Of a stretch of 64,000 nucleotides of DNA, positions 1 through 10,610 are shown piece after piece; positions within the stretch are counted from its first letter, which is position 1, and the number at the start of each line of letters is the position of its first letter. The stretch is from Immersiella caudata. Its lineage: Eukaryota > Ascomycota > Sordariomycetes > Sordariales > Lasiosphaeriaceae. A model generated the notes under the pieces. The model made no database searches. It saw only the letters and a program-made list of their open reading frames with translations, and was not told the DNA's origin. Location of the stretch: contig JAULSU010000004.1 of assembly GCA_030512335.1 (NCBI GenBank), positions 1,116,001 through 1,180,000 of the forward strand. Direction: 5' to 3'. The translations under genes were made by a program, and so were the position numbers.

Positions 1-383
1 CTGGTAGAAAAGGATGAGAGCAAGCATTGATAGAAGGTTGGGAACGGTTGGGTTGTGTGGATAAACAAAATCTGCGGTATATCTGCTCAAGCGGCATCAT
101 AATCAAGATACCGGGAATGAATCTTTCGGTCATTCGGTGGATCAGAGCTGTGCTGGGCCCCCTGCCGAGGAATTTCGGGTGTGTATAGAAGCTGCACCTG
201 GCGCAGCGCTTCCAACCTTGGTAAATCATTGGTGGCGCATCTTCGCAGCATTTCAGAGTCTAGGGCATCGTGAAAATTGTTGCAATTTCATTGACTACCT
301 AGGTTACCTTGGTCCCATATCGTTGTAGACATAAATCCTTCATCGTTATCCGTCAACGGTCATCAACATTGGAACTCTAAGCT
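1..383. other. 3' flank, no gene seen
   Basis: I see no supportable gene here. A 63-codon open frame at 137-328 has no recognisable features. The stretch probably holds the 3' untranslated region of the RG/RS-rich gene that ends at 384 on the minus strand. Confidence 0.5.
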
Positions 384-2747
384 CTACCAAGCACCCCTTC
401 TCTCCTCTTCAGCCAGCTCCCTCGCATACTCCTCGTCCGCCTGGGTCCTCAGCTGCGCCATACTCCTCGCCAGCGCCTCGATCTCGGTCTCCAGCTGGAG
501 GGTCTTAGTTTCCACGTCAGTCTGTATCTTGTGGTCGCCGTTTACCTTATGGCCACTTCTCCACTTCTCCTCTTCCAGCGCAATCGCTTCGTGCATCTTC
601 AGGAGCTCTACTTCCTTGGCAATGACTTGGGCTTCTAAATCCGCGGCAGCCTTGTATTTGGCTTGCGAATGCTGGTGTTGCCGGTCAACACCGTGGTCGT
701 CGCCTGGCCAGGCGCCTGGTGTTGTTGAGGGCCCGGCACCGTTATTGGCCTGGGTGGTGCCCTCATTTTGTCCACCCCATCCCCCGAAGAGGTGACCGAG
801 GCCCATGGGCGACCAAGGCGCTCCTGCTGGGCCACGCGCTTGGGGAGATGGGCCCCCCATGAAGTGAGGAAAAGGGGGGACGGGAGGGATGGGTGGCATT
901 GGTGGCATAGGCGCCATCGCTGGCATGGCGGGCATTGCAGGCATGGGAGGGGCAGGATGAGCCGGTCCGAAGGCTAAGGCGTGGCTGCCGTTTCGACGCA
1001 ACTCCCTCTCGGCGCGGCGAACCTCACGCTTGGTGTTTCTCCATTCGCGCTTCTCCTCCCGGCGCTTTTGTTTGCGCTCGCGACGGAGCTGCTTACGAGC
1101 GCGGGTTTGCTGTTTCTTAAGGGACTTGAACTCCCTAAGCATTGCTTTGATCTCCTTGCGCAGGACCTTGGAATCGAGAGCAGCTGGCGTACCCCCACTT
1201 CCCATTTGATCCGCAAGGGATTGGGCTGGGTCGACGGCGGGAGTGTTGCGGGCTTGCTTGATGTGCTGCTTCGCTTCCTTCAGCGTCTCCTTGGTGACGG
1301 GTTGATCTGGGTGGTTCAACCACTGCTGGAGATACCCCTTCACCGTTGGTAGCTGCGTGTCCTTGAGCTCGTCATGGTCAGGCAGTGAGCCAATCGACGA
1401 TTCAGAGCTCGACGAAGAGGATGACGACGTGCTTGATGCCGAGCTATCGCGGGAGCGATTACGTCCACCGTCGTGATGGCGGCCCCGACCACGTCCGAAG
1501 CCAAGGCCGTCATCGTCACCACAACCACGCCGACCACGGCCACGTCCCCGCCCGCGTCCGCAGCCAAAGCCAGCTGGTCCGCCAAAACCACCTCCCCGTG
1601 CTCTCGCCCAGTCCGAGAACTGGCCTCGCCCCCACGGCGGTCCAGCATGTCCAAATCCCGGGCCTCCAAAGCCTCCTCCGAAGCCTCTCCCTCCCCAACC
1701 GCCATGCTGGTGGCCGAAAGCAGGATGGCATCCCCTCATGCCAACCGGTGGTCCACCTCCAAACATAGGCTGTCCATTCATGGATATCCCGTTCGTATCC
1801 GCAACGAACCCTCCGATCCTCACTCCGTTCTTATCCGCCACAAACTGATTCCCGATCGACACCCTATCGCCGTCCACCGCGATTCCTCCAAACCTGAACC
1901 CTCCATTCCCATTCCCCCGATTATCACCGCCGCCACCACCACTCAACCCCCCAAACGGATTGAACCTCGCAAACCTTGACCTCCCCGGCTGCCCCTGAGG
2001 CTGCCCCTCCGTTCCTCCAGGCACATCCTTCATATTCACGTCGAATCTCTCTTCCCAAGCTCCCGGCATCGCCATCCCCGCCTCCTGATTCTCAACCCGC
2101 ACCTGCACAACCACCCCCCTAGGTCCAAAAAAACCTTCATTCCACTCCCTCACCGTAGCATCCACATTCCCCCTCCTCAGCCCTCCTTCCGATCTGATCT
2201 GCCCCAGCTGTGCCTCCACACTCTCACTGCCCTCCCCTTCCGCTCTCAACTTCCTTTCAATCACATTCTCGTTCCTCGCCGTGGCGTGGTGAGGCAGCAG
2301 GTAATTCACAAACGACTGCCAGTCATCGACGCGGATATCCCGCTGCGAGGCGAACTCGGCAGGATATGGTACATCGTTTGCATTTGGGTTGAGGGTGGAG
2401 GGGATAGTGACGACGTGGACGACTTGCGGTAGGGTTTGGAGAGCGGCTGGTGCAGGTCGGGTTTCGAAGTAAGCTGTTGCGGAGGAGACGGTGAGATGAT
2501 CAGCTTCGGCTTCGGTGCCAAAGGAGGAGGAACGCGGGGTAAGCGGAGGGGTGTAGATGATATCGCCATTGGTGGAGGATGTGGATTGGGTTGTTGCTGC
2601 GTCGTCGGGGCCGCCGGAGTCGTGGCGAGTGTGATCGGGGATCGGTGCGGGTGAGATGGGGCTGCGGGAGCTGCCGCCGGAGTGGGAGTAGATATCGGTT
2701 TCGGTGTACGGCGGGGGAGGGACGTCTTCGAGGAGATGGGACGTCAT
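384..2747 (-). CDS. Low-complexity RG/RS-rich protein with C-terminal coiled coil, function unknown
   Basis: Single-exon frame of 787 residues; I do not recognise a named family. The N-terminus has a PPPPY stretch (a possible WW-domain ligand) and a Ser/Pro-rich tail. Residues about 90-230 look folded and contain the longest non-repetitive block. The centre (about 250-420) is rich in Gly/Arg/Phe, with GRGRGR runs and repeated short strands of the type V-x-I-G-G and NGI. A Ser-rich/RS patch follows, then a very basic Lys/Arg segment (about 545-605), a Met-Pro-Ala repeat (PAMPAMPAM type) and a Glu-rich coiled coil at the C-terminus. The composition resembles RNA-binding or condensate-forming proteins, but that is inference only. 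The first ATG is used; nothing upstream argues for another exon. Confidence 0.75.
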   Translation of the reverse strand: MTSHLLEDVPPPPYTETDIYSHSGGSSRSPISPAPIPDHTRHDSGGPDDAATTQSTSSTNGDIIYTPPLTPRSSSFGTEAEADHLTVSSATAYFETRPAPAALQTLPQVVHVVTIPSTLNPNANDVPYPAEFASQRDIRVDDWQSFVNYLLPHHATARNENVIERKLRAEGEGSESVEAQLGQIRSEGGLRRGNVDATVREWNEGFFGPRGVVVQVRVENQEAGMAMPGAWEERFDVNMKDVPGGTEGQPQGQPGRSRFARFNPFGGLSGGGGGDNRGNGNGGFRFGGIAVDGDRVSIGNQFVADKNGVRIGGFVADTNGISMNGQPMFGGGPPVGMRGCHPAFGHQHGGWGGRGFGGGFGGPGFGHAGPPWGRGQFSDWARARGGGFGGPAGFGCGRGRGRGRGRRGCGDDDGLGFGRGRGRHHDGGRNRSRDSSASSTSSSSSSSSESSIGSLPDHDELKDTQLPTVKGYLQQWLNHPDQPVTKETLKEAKQHIKQARNTPAVDPAQSLADQMGSGGTPAALDSKVLRKEIKAMLREFKSLKKQQTRARKQLRRERKQKRREEKREWRNTKREVRRAERELRRNGSHALAFGPAHPAPPMPAMPAMPAMAPMPPMPPIPPVPPFPHFMGGPSPQARGPAGAPWSPMGLGHLFGGWGGQNEGTTQANNGAGPSTTPGAWPGDDHGVDRQHQHSQAKYKAAADLEAQVIAKEVELLKMHEAIALEEEKWRSGHKVNGDHKIQTDVETKTLQLETEIEALARSMAQLRTQADEEYARELAEEERRGAW

Positions 2748-3388
2748 GACGACGATGACTCAAGATAGTTGCTAGATGAAGGACGAAAGAAAATACGATT
2801 GAACACGATGAAAGAATCTTAGGAACTTGTCAGATGGAAAATTGGCAGACATTTAGACCATCATGAGTATATCTAGACAAGTGAGGCGCAGTCAGGTGGT
2901 GGGTGATCAGCATTTATCAACCAGGCTGCAAGGCCCCCAGCCTCGAGCTGCTGGCGCGATAATCGAGGCGGTCGCTGCGCGGCCAGAAGCTTGATTGGCC
3001 CTCCGGGCACGCTATTCGTCAGGGCATCATGACAGCAACGGCAAGCGAAAGCGACGAAAGCGACCCTGTAATCCTGCCCCTTGGCTGACATAGCCCCGAG
3101 CCCCTCCGTCCCGTCCACAAGACGGCTGCCCACCCCGCACCGACGACCGACCCACGCAAGCCCGCCATTTCGCTGACGCGGCCCTTTGACTCCTCGAGGC
3201 ACCAGCCGCATCGAGCCACATTTTCTTGGGGATTTCGACAAAAGTGGTATCCAGGCGCACCCACTGGATGCGTCGTCATTGGTCCGCCATGCGAACCTAC
3301 ATGCATGGCCACGACCGGCTTTCGCGTTCTTGCATCTCGACAGCTGTATCTCAACAGAAGTGGTGGTGTTGGAGCAATGTGCGGCCTC
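2748..3388. other. Intergenic: promoter of the RG/RS-rich gene and 3' end of GCD7
   Basis: This 641-base stretch lies between the ATG of one minus-strand gene and the stop of the next (GCD7). Short open frames on both strands overlap one another and show no conserved features. I see no RNA gene or repeat. Confidence 0.5.
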
Positions 3389-4787
3389 TCACTCGTTTGA
3401 GAGAAAGGAGAAGCCGACATCTTCGGGCTTATAGTGGTCAGCCATAATTGCGGCCAGGTGATGGCGTGTTTGGGGTCCGCTACAGCTTATTAGCATAGTG
3501 TCCCACGACGTGGCTTCTCTCTCAGTGGACACTTACAGGTTGGTCAGGTAGACGTCTACAAGCTCAGGCGGCACATAGTCTGCGACCGTGTTCTCAACCT
3601 CGAGTGAATCCAACTTAAGGCCCTCCGCGTAGCTCACATACGTCGAAGAGTCGCCTGCCTCGCCAGCGATCTCATCTGACGGATCTTCTGGGCAGAACTT
3701 GTACACGCCTCCAAGAGCAATAACAGGCTTAGAATGTGCCTTTGCGGCCTGCGCGGCTACAGAAGCGCCGCTGTCGACAAGGAGGCCGCCGTTTTGGTAG
3801 ACAACCCTGGCTGAGAAGACAACCTTGTTGATCCTGGCCATATAGGCCATCAACCCGTTGCTAGCGATGCTGATGGTCTTAACACCAGAAGAGCTGAGCT
3901 TCTTTCGCAGTGCCGCGTATGGGGCCTCGCCTGTTGTCGTGTTGGGGTTCTCGAGGCTTACGAGGAAGACTGTAAACTTCCTCTTCGCCGCGGCCTTAAC
4001 AAGAAACCTCTCAACCGTACGCGACGGCAGGTAGGCCAATACATAGTCGCCGGGAAAAATCTGAATATCCGCAAAACCCGCAATCTGGTCATCGGCCTGA
4101 CTGATCTCGTCCATGATTTCCTCGATGCCATCGAGCACTTCGGATCGCAGGGCGTGTATGCTCGTCGGCGCAGCCTGCGACAGGGGCGTTGAAGCGGCTG
4201 TGATCGTTGACTCGGCAGTCTCGACAACTGAAAGAAGGTTGAACATCGACTTCGGCTTTGCGATATGGAATGATGCCACAGAAGTAAGTGGGGGAGGGCG
4301 GAACGGTACTGGACCGGGTCGTTGAGGGGGACCGCTGTGAGACGGGGGGGCAATGGCGGTGGCCAAGCTTTGGATATCGGAAGCAGCCTCACTGCCGAAG
4401 TCGTCGGCATTTCTGTCTTCTGATGCCTCATCACGGATGAGGCCCATCACACGCCGAACAATGTTGCCAATGATTGGCTCGTGGGGGGCTGCCTTCGCAA
4501 GCCTCGACCCGACCGTCTGCACCCTAGACAGAAGCTGGTCGACATCGCTCCATTTGGACTTTGCAACGACTTGGCGGAGGATGTGAGCAGTCGCATCGGC
4601 GCAATCGTCACCCTTGACCTGTCTGCGCTTGAGCAGGCTGCGCGCGATCAGTCAGTAGGGAAAAGCTGGGTGTTGCGGACAGCACCTACTAGATGAATGA
4701 CTCAATTGAAGCCTCCAGGGTCTGGCCCTTGAGGGACTTCACGAGCTTCTCCATGCTCGGCGAATATGTCGTCTGCGAGGGCGCCAT
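3389..4787 (-). CDS. GCD7: Translation initiation factor eIF2B subunit beta
   Basis: Three exons on the minus strand: 4787-4690, 4637-3537 and 3479-3389 (introns 52 and 57 nt, branch points ACTGAC and GCTAAT), giving 429 residues. The C-terminal half is the Rossmann-like IF-2B fold, with the signature strands GDYVLAYLPSRTVERFL and VVYQNGGLLVDSGA and the family ending YVPPELVDVYLTNLG. eIF2B is the GEF that recharges eIF2 with GTP; beta belongs to the regulatory alpha/beta/delta core that senses eIF2 phosphorylation. The open frame runs on to TAA right after the TNL codons, but that TAA lies inside a GTAAGT donor; splicing adds the expected last 31 residues. The start at 4787 (MAPSQ) is preferred to an in-frame upstream Met at 4904. 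Transcribed divergently from NHP2. Confidence 0.93.
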
Positions 4788-5362
4788 GCGGTCACGGCTT
4801 TGGCTCCGCGAAGTGAGCCCGGATTCTTCGATGTACTGGAGCAAGCGGGGGCGCGCGAGGACTCGCGGGGTCTGGGTAAACGCTCTGAAACAAAATTTTA
4901 CCAATGCGAGAAGTAGAAAACCAGAATCAGCAATGCGCCGGGCGAAGTTGTTAAACGTCCCGGTATCTCAAGCTTTGTTGTGGCTTTCTGCTCGTGAGCT
5001 GGTGAGTCAATCCAATCGAGGGGCACTCAAAGCTCCATGGATAGTTTTAGTGGGGCATGCAGAAGGACTGGAGCACCCCACCATTCACCCAACCCTGGGA
5101 CCGTGCGCCATGCCAAGCAATCCCTAGCTTGACGGCAGAAAAAAAAAGGCGGAACGGCGATACAATTGGCCTACAAAATTTTGAGAGCAAGAAATTCTCG
5201 GCGAGCCACGGTCAAGGAGCACGATATCGCCAGCCCCCGACGTCGGTGGTATACCAATCCGAACTTGCAGAGGACAGACGACGTGCGCATAACATATTTC
5301 AGCATTCGACGTCCCCCCATTATACCCATTCTCCCCGCTGTTCCATCTCCATCTCCTTCACA
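4788..5362. promoter_or_regulatory. Divergent promoter GCD7 / NHP2
   Basis: These 575 bases separate two genes transcribed away from each other, both serving translation (initiation factor, ribosome biogenesis). No clear TATA box was seen. The leader just before the NHP2 ATG is pyrimidine-rich and reads CACAATGG, a good fungal start context. Confidence 0.55.
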
Positions 5363-6228
5363 ATGGTTTCCGGCGATATTGTCGACGATAAGAAGCTGAA
5401 GAAGGAGAAGAAGAGCAAGGACAAGGCAGAGAAGGCTGACAAGAAGGAGAAGAAGGATAAGAAGCGCAGCGAATCCGACGGAATCCGCAAGGAGACCAAG
5501 GACAAAAAGAAGGACAAGGCCAAGCAGGACAAGCTTGCGCGCGCCCTCGATGCACATCTCCAGGCCGACGCTGCCGCGTCTTCAGACGTGAAGGAGGACG
5601 TTGACGAGGACATTCACGATGTCGACCCTGAAGATGTTATCAAGACCGTTGAGGAGCTCGTTCCTTTCGCCCTGCCGCTCGCCGACGACAAGACGCACAA
5701 GAAGATCTACAAGCTGATCAAGAAGGGTATGCCCAATTCCCAGCACACCCCTCAGCGCGCCCCTGCTAACCTTTCCTCCCAGGTGCTAAGCTCAAGGCCA
5801 TCTGCCGCGGTGTGAAAGAGTGCGAAAAGGCCATCAAGAAGTGCCCCTTGCGCCAATCGCAACCCGCAAACTCCCCCGCCCCTGGGCTCGTCATTATCGC
5901 TGGCGACATCTCCCCGATGGACGTTATTATGCACTTCCCCATCCTTTGCGAAGAGTACGGTGTCCCCTACCTCTACATCAAGTCACGCGCCGACCTCGGC
6001 GTTGCCGCCTCTACCAAGCGTGCTACCAGCGTTGTCTTTCTCAAGTCCGAGGGTAAGAAGCCTGCGGCTGGCAAGGACGATGGTGAGGACAAGAAGGTCA
6101 GCCCCGAGGAGTACCTCGAGGCTTGGAACGAGATGGCAAAGATTGCGCAAAAGCAATGGACAGTGCAGGTCGAGCCGTGGGTTAAGGGTGTCCACCCTAA
6201 GCAGATCGCGGCGCAGGTGCAGCAATGA
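5363..6228 (+). CDS. NHP2: H/ACA snoRNP protein NHP2 (L7Ae family)
   Basis: Two exons, 5363-5726 and 5783-6228 (56-nt intron, branch point GCTAAC), 269 residues. Residues about 1-75 are almost all Lys/Glu/Asp, typical of a disordered nucleolar tail. The L7Ae/L30e RNA-binding domain occupies about 100-250, with the family signatures CRGVKECEKAIKK and GLVIIAGDISPMDVIMHFP and the later YGVPYLYIKSRADLG. Nhp2 binds the kink-turn-like region of H/ACA guide RNAs together with Cbf5, Gar1 and Nop10 for rRNA pseudouridylation. Yeast Nhp2 is about 156 residues; the extra length here is the charged N-terminal tail. The start is set by CACAATGG after a long pyrimidine-rich leader; an upstream in-frame Met at 5057 would add a low-quality extension. 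Confidence 0.93.
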
Positions 6229-7099
6229 GCAGTGAGCTTTGGACTGTAAGAAATACGACACAGGGGCTACGACACTGAGCGGAATTGGGACCTTAAATTT
6301 CTCTTCCTGAGAAGGGAAAGGGATTGTACCCTTCACACACGGGAACAACTGTCCAAGATGGCCCTTGATGTAGTCACTCTACCATTGGCTCAACATCAGC
6401 TCCCACTTCCGTCTGCAATTTTGGTGCGGCTGGATGACAGTTGGAGAATCTAGTCGCCCACGGTTCATTGGCTTTCATCCTTCGGTTGGGTTTCTTGTCT
6501 ATAGGGATGGCGTCGAGAGGGTCAATTCTGTTACACTCGCGTTGAAGCAAGGGGACGGTTATACAAGATTACCGACAACCCTTTGCAGGTACCAAAATGG
6601 GAATACATGCAAAAATCACAAGCCATGTCCTCTGTCAAGCCATCTTGAGCCGGCATTGCGCTATTGAGATGGATGAGTCGCCAAGTGGAAGGCTAAATCA
6701 CATTTCCCAGAGAGAAGTCATATGCACACAGATAAGTATTATCTTCCAGACTTCCATTTTCCTGGATGCTGATATGAGGATGGTGTGAAACGGGTTAAAA
6801 GTACAGCAAGGAAATCAAGACACCCCTCGCACTTCTCTACCCCCAGTATGCACTCTATCTGGGTGCGTTTGTTGTGGCGCCTGTGAAAACACAACACACA
6901 TAGTAAAGAAGACCGGCACCGTCCGTCCCCTCATCAACCCATGACTACCTTACTCGGCGCGGAAGGAGTTCCGGCTCAGGGGCGTTCCCGTGCGAGCGCT
7001 CGAGCTATCCAAATCTCCACGTCAGCTCCTTAGACATTTTTTCTCTCGTTTGTGTAACAACGACGACATATGAGAGTTGAGAAAGGAGGGGCCTGCTCA
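6229..7099. other. Convergent 3' intergenic region, no gene seen
   Basis: The stretch lies between the stops of NHP2 (plus) and the DUF1761 gene (minus). It holds AT-rich 3' untranslated sequence and only short overlapping frames with no features. Confidence 0.5.
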
Positions 7100-7650
7100 C
7101 TATTCAAAGGGGTTGGTGCGCGTTCCCCACCAGGTTAGGAACATGCTGAGGCCAACCGTCTCGAGAACCTTGGCAACAAGGCTAACACCGACGGTCTCGA
7201 GAGGACGCTTCTCAATGAGTATCTCGTTGAAGAAAGTCGGGGCGTTGCTGGCGGCGAAGATGAGAGCACCAAGGTAAGCAGCGCCCTTGTAGCTGAGGGT
7301 GCCGGTCGCGTTGATCAGTGCGCCCACGCCATAGGATTGCAGGGCCGAGCCGAGGAATGAGGTGCCCCAGGCGACGGCTGCGCTGGTGGCCTCCTTGGAG
7401 CGCAGGAACTCCTCCTTGGTGTGGGATTGCTTGGCCTTCTGGTAGGTTGCACCGAAGAGGGGAGAGAGGATGGCGAGCTCGGTCGTCTGGCTGAAGACGA
7501 GGCCGAGAGCGATGGCTGAGGGCTTGACGGGGGGAAGATCTGGGCGGGATTAGTTGGCGCGGTTGCGTCATAATTGGTGGTGAGGACTTGGTCGGGAGTA
7601 TCGATGAGGGGGGGAATCGGAGAAGGGCATCACTTACAGTGCAGAGACAT
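7100..7650 (-). CDS. DUF1761 family integral membrane protein
   Basis: Two exons, 7650-7638 and 7539-7100, separated by a 98-nt intron (GTAAGT...CCCAG); 150 residues. The first exon codes only MSLH plus one base, so a plain ORF search misses the start. Four hydrophobic segments are visible: near residues 8-28 (AIALGLVFSQTTELAIL), about 58-78, about 88-105 (AAYLGALIFAASNAP) and about 120-143 (VLETVGLSMFLTWWGT). Size and layout fit DUF1761 proteins, which are small multi-span membrane proteins of unknown biochemical role in fungi and bacteria. A TATAAA on the minus strand at 7815-7820 lies 165 bases upstream of the ATG. Confidence 0.8.
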
Positions 7651-7814
7651 GATGTCGGCTGTGGTGTCTTACGAGTTGGTAAGAAGCAAGAAGCAAGAAG
7701 CGTATGTGTGAGCGTTGAAGAATTGGGGCAGATGGAATTGGAGAGTGATGACTGTTCGTCGTATACTAGAGATGAGGAGGTGAAAGGCACGGCAAGCACG
7801 AGGGCGAGCACCAG

Positions 7815-7820
7815 TTTATA
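7815..7820 (-). promoter_or_regulatory. TATA box of the DUF1761 gene
   Basis: Reads TTTATAAA on the minus strand, 165 bases before the proposed ATG at 7650. Assigned by sequence and position only. Confidence 0.4.
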
Positions 7821-8366
7821 AAACAAGCACCAGGCGCTGGCAAGGGTGGGCTCCTCCTTTGTGCGTCACGATTCCAGCAGGGACGAGCTACCTAGCAACC
7901 AAGCATGCTAGCTCCGTCTTCCCCATTTCGTCTACCGCTCCCCCAGCACAGCATACATCATCGCATCGTATGGTCGAGGCGGGCGCGAGGAGCACGGCCG
8001 ATGGCTTTGTGTGGATGCAAGATGATGTCACCACCTCTCCCTTCCCGACGCGGACCCTGGCAGCGAACCAGCGCGCTGCCCCACACCTAGCGCCATACCG
8101 AATGCGGACTAGGCTCTTTCACCCGTTTCAAGGCATAGTTCAAGATCATTTGACGTTCTGAGAGCACTCGATCTTTCACTGTGAGGAAAGAGCTATTGAC
8201 GTCTCCCGGGGCTTCAAACTTTGAAAGCCGTTGCGTTCATCAAACACCAAAGATGAAGTCTCGGGGATGCATCTCACCCAGGCAAACAACAACAGGGTTC
8301 TTGGCTCAACTCCCCTTATTGGAGCAGCATTGGAGCAGTCTGGAATCCGGGGGTTTCCGCGGCGGA

Positions 8367-8389
8367 CCTGCTTGTGTGACGCAAGCAGG
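8367..8389. repeat. Perfect 8-bp inverted repeat
   Basis: CCTGCTTG, a seven-base loop, then CAAGCAGG. It could be a regulator site or chance; no gene starts close by. Confidence 0.35.
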
Positions 8390-9004
8390 ACCACAACGGG
8401 GAGCTGAAACCCCTGCCAGCCATCGCCGTTTGTCACCCGCTGCAGCGCAGCCTCCACTGGCACAGAGGGATCTTCCAGGCCCGACCTGCCCGCCTGAAAC
8501 ACATGATAGCATTACACATAAGAACCTACCTCCAGGCGGCCACACCCACTCTGCATCTGAACGGACCATGACAGCTAGAAGCTGTGCCCCTGTCAAATCC
8601 CTAACATAAATATCCAGACATGTTGAAATGTGCCTATGTAACCTCAACCGTGATATGTAAACCACTACCCGCCCACTAACCATCATGCCAATAGAACGCT
8701 CGTCTACCCTCCCTTCATCCTCCCGGCTCCCATACCACATGTCCACGGGTATGAGGGGAAACCAAGATCCCACCCGCCCCCGCCAGAACAGGATCTACAG
8801 GGACCATGCTATTTGGAAAAGCCAAGAATAATACACGGTGTAAAAAGGACAAGGCGAGAAAAGACTCCTTGGTAGCAAATGCCCCCCATCCTCCGCCGCT
8901 ACACACAAAAACACCCCCATGTCATTATTTACGATGAATCCTTGGCTTCGTTCAGGTCTTTTTCTCAACTCCTCAATGCTCTTGGCCGACTCTCCGTTGT
9001 GGAA

Positions 9005-10610
9005 TTAGGCCATATGCTGTCCGTCCTCGCCGCCGCGTAGCGCTAGAAGCGCACGAACGTCTGAAACGTACTGCAGGCCTTCCAAGAACGGGATGAGATA
9101 CATGAGATCTCCATCTGTCGGGTCGCTGATCCAGCCTTGGATGGGGATGGCATTGTCTAACAAACACAGTTAGCATAATAGTACGAGCAATAGAAGCAGC
9201 GGGAGAGAGCTCACCTTGATGGAACATGTAACTCAATGGGCTGTTGTCAAGGATCATAACCTTGCTCAGGTCGGGCTCAACGGAGCTCAGATCCTTGATG
9301 AACGCCCCATGCCGGAATGTGCAGTGCTGCCGGTAATACCTCGCTGAGAAGTACTTCCGATCCGCCTCCAGCCAGTCTATGACCGGGTCGGCATACTCCT
9401 GCACCGATGCTGTAAAGACGACGAGGTTGTACCATTTGCTTACACGCCGTAGAAACTCGTCGCAGTGCGGCCGCTTGTGCACATAATACAAGATCGGGTG
9501 CTGCGGCCCGATGCTCGCCTGCCCACCAACGCCGACGTACGTCGTGTTGAGGCGCACTTCAACCATGTGTCCTGAGCTCATACGCCCGCCTTTGGACATG
9601 CTGTGAATCAGTGTCTCGTCCAGGTCTAGGATCAAAGTCTTTTGGTGTTTGAGAAGACCGGGGTCAGTATTAATGTAGGATGGCTGCCGTCGTGGTATCA
9701 ACGGGCGGGGAGGGGCCGGTGTCTTGGGGTATTTGGTGAGGGCCCCCGCCGGCGAGGTAGGCGACTTGAGCTGCGCCGAGATATCGTTCGGCGCGGCGGC
9801 TCCAGACATGGAGCCACTGCCTCGGACGCTTGCGGATTGTGCTTTTCTGTGTTTACGTTGCCGCAAGGACTCATCCGAGTGCAGCTTTATCCTGATCGAC
9901 CTGCGAGAGGGCGCAATCTCCTCCGATTCCTGCAGAGACTTGGAGCGCAAGTGTCTCCCGCTGCCGCCCCATGTGCCCCCCTGGCGGGTCCGGTCTGGAT
10001 CCGACTCCGACTCTGATGACAGCCCGGACGATGATGAGCCGCTTGAGCCCAAAAATCGAGAGCCCCTCTTGCCGCCCCTGCTCGCGCCGTCTAGCTGGTC
10101 CTTCTCAGAGAGCGCCGCACTCTCGGCGTAATCCATTGCCATCTTCTCCGGATTCCCCCCATAGAAACCGAATAATTTCCTCAACTGCCCGAGCGGGGCA
10201 AAAGTTCCGTGCTCGTTATATAGACATGCTATTAGGTAGACTCCGGGAGCGGCTAGTGTGGAGAGCACCCATCGCAAAGAGTTGATGAAGGTGGTCGCGA
10301 TGCGTTTAGGGATCGTGGCCCATGGAGGTCCGCGGAGGCTGGCTTCTTTCGCTGGTGGCGGTGTGAGCAGCGGGCTGCTCTCGTCTATGGCAAACTCGTT
10401 CTCTTCTGTTTGTGCGCCCTCCGTGGGGAAGGTCTCGGGTTCCGCTGTAAATCGTTCTCTCTCGTTGCCGGCCAGCGCGTCGCCCGACTCTCGCGCCCGG
10501 TCCCCGTCGGGGCTGACGGCCAAGCTAAGCGCGCTCAGCGAGTTTGTTCGTGTCGGTACGGGGCTTGAGGTGGGCGATACGCGGGCCGAGATGATGTTGA
10601 GGGAGTTCAT
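9005..10610 (-). CDS. NEM1: Nuclear-envelope/ER protein phosphatase catalytic subunit NEM1 (Dullard/CTDNEP1 type)
   Basis: Two exons, 10610-9215 and 9156-9005 (58-nt intron), 515 residues. Residues 1-100 are disordered Ser/Pro-rich. A hydrophobic segment near 105-131 (FINSLRWVLSTLAAPGVYLIACLY) anchors it in the membrane. A Ser/Arg-rich linker follows. The HAD-type FCP1/NIF phosphatase domain starts near 320 with the catalytic DxDxT motif LDLDETLIHS (nucleophile about Asp329) and continues through the HKRPHCDEFL and VFTASVQEYADPVID blocks to the last exon, GWISDPTDGDLMYLIPFLEGL, which is typical of the family. With Spo7, Nem1 dephosphorylates the phosphatidate phosphatase Pah1 and so controls phospholipid versus triacylglycerol synthesis and nuclear shape. 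The unspliced frame runs into the intron and yields a false C-terminus. Confidence 0.92.

Larger units (their letters stand above)
7651..9004. other. Intergenic between NEM1 and the DUF1761 gene
   Basis: This 1.35 kb stretch holds the DUF1761 promoter and the 3' region of NEM1. A 155-codon minus frame at 8306-8773 shows no domain and I do not call it. A small perfect inverted repeat sits at 8367-8389. Nothing else is seen. Confidence 0.5.

Noticed and set aside
7212..7826. 204-codon minus frame over the DUF1761 locus
   Set aside because: Out of frame with the four membrane spans; the spliced two-exon model explains the locus.
8306..8773. 155-codon minus-strand frame in the intergenic region
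   Set aside because: No domain, signal or conserved pattern, and overlapped by another frame on the other strand.
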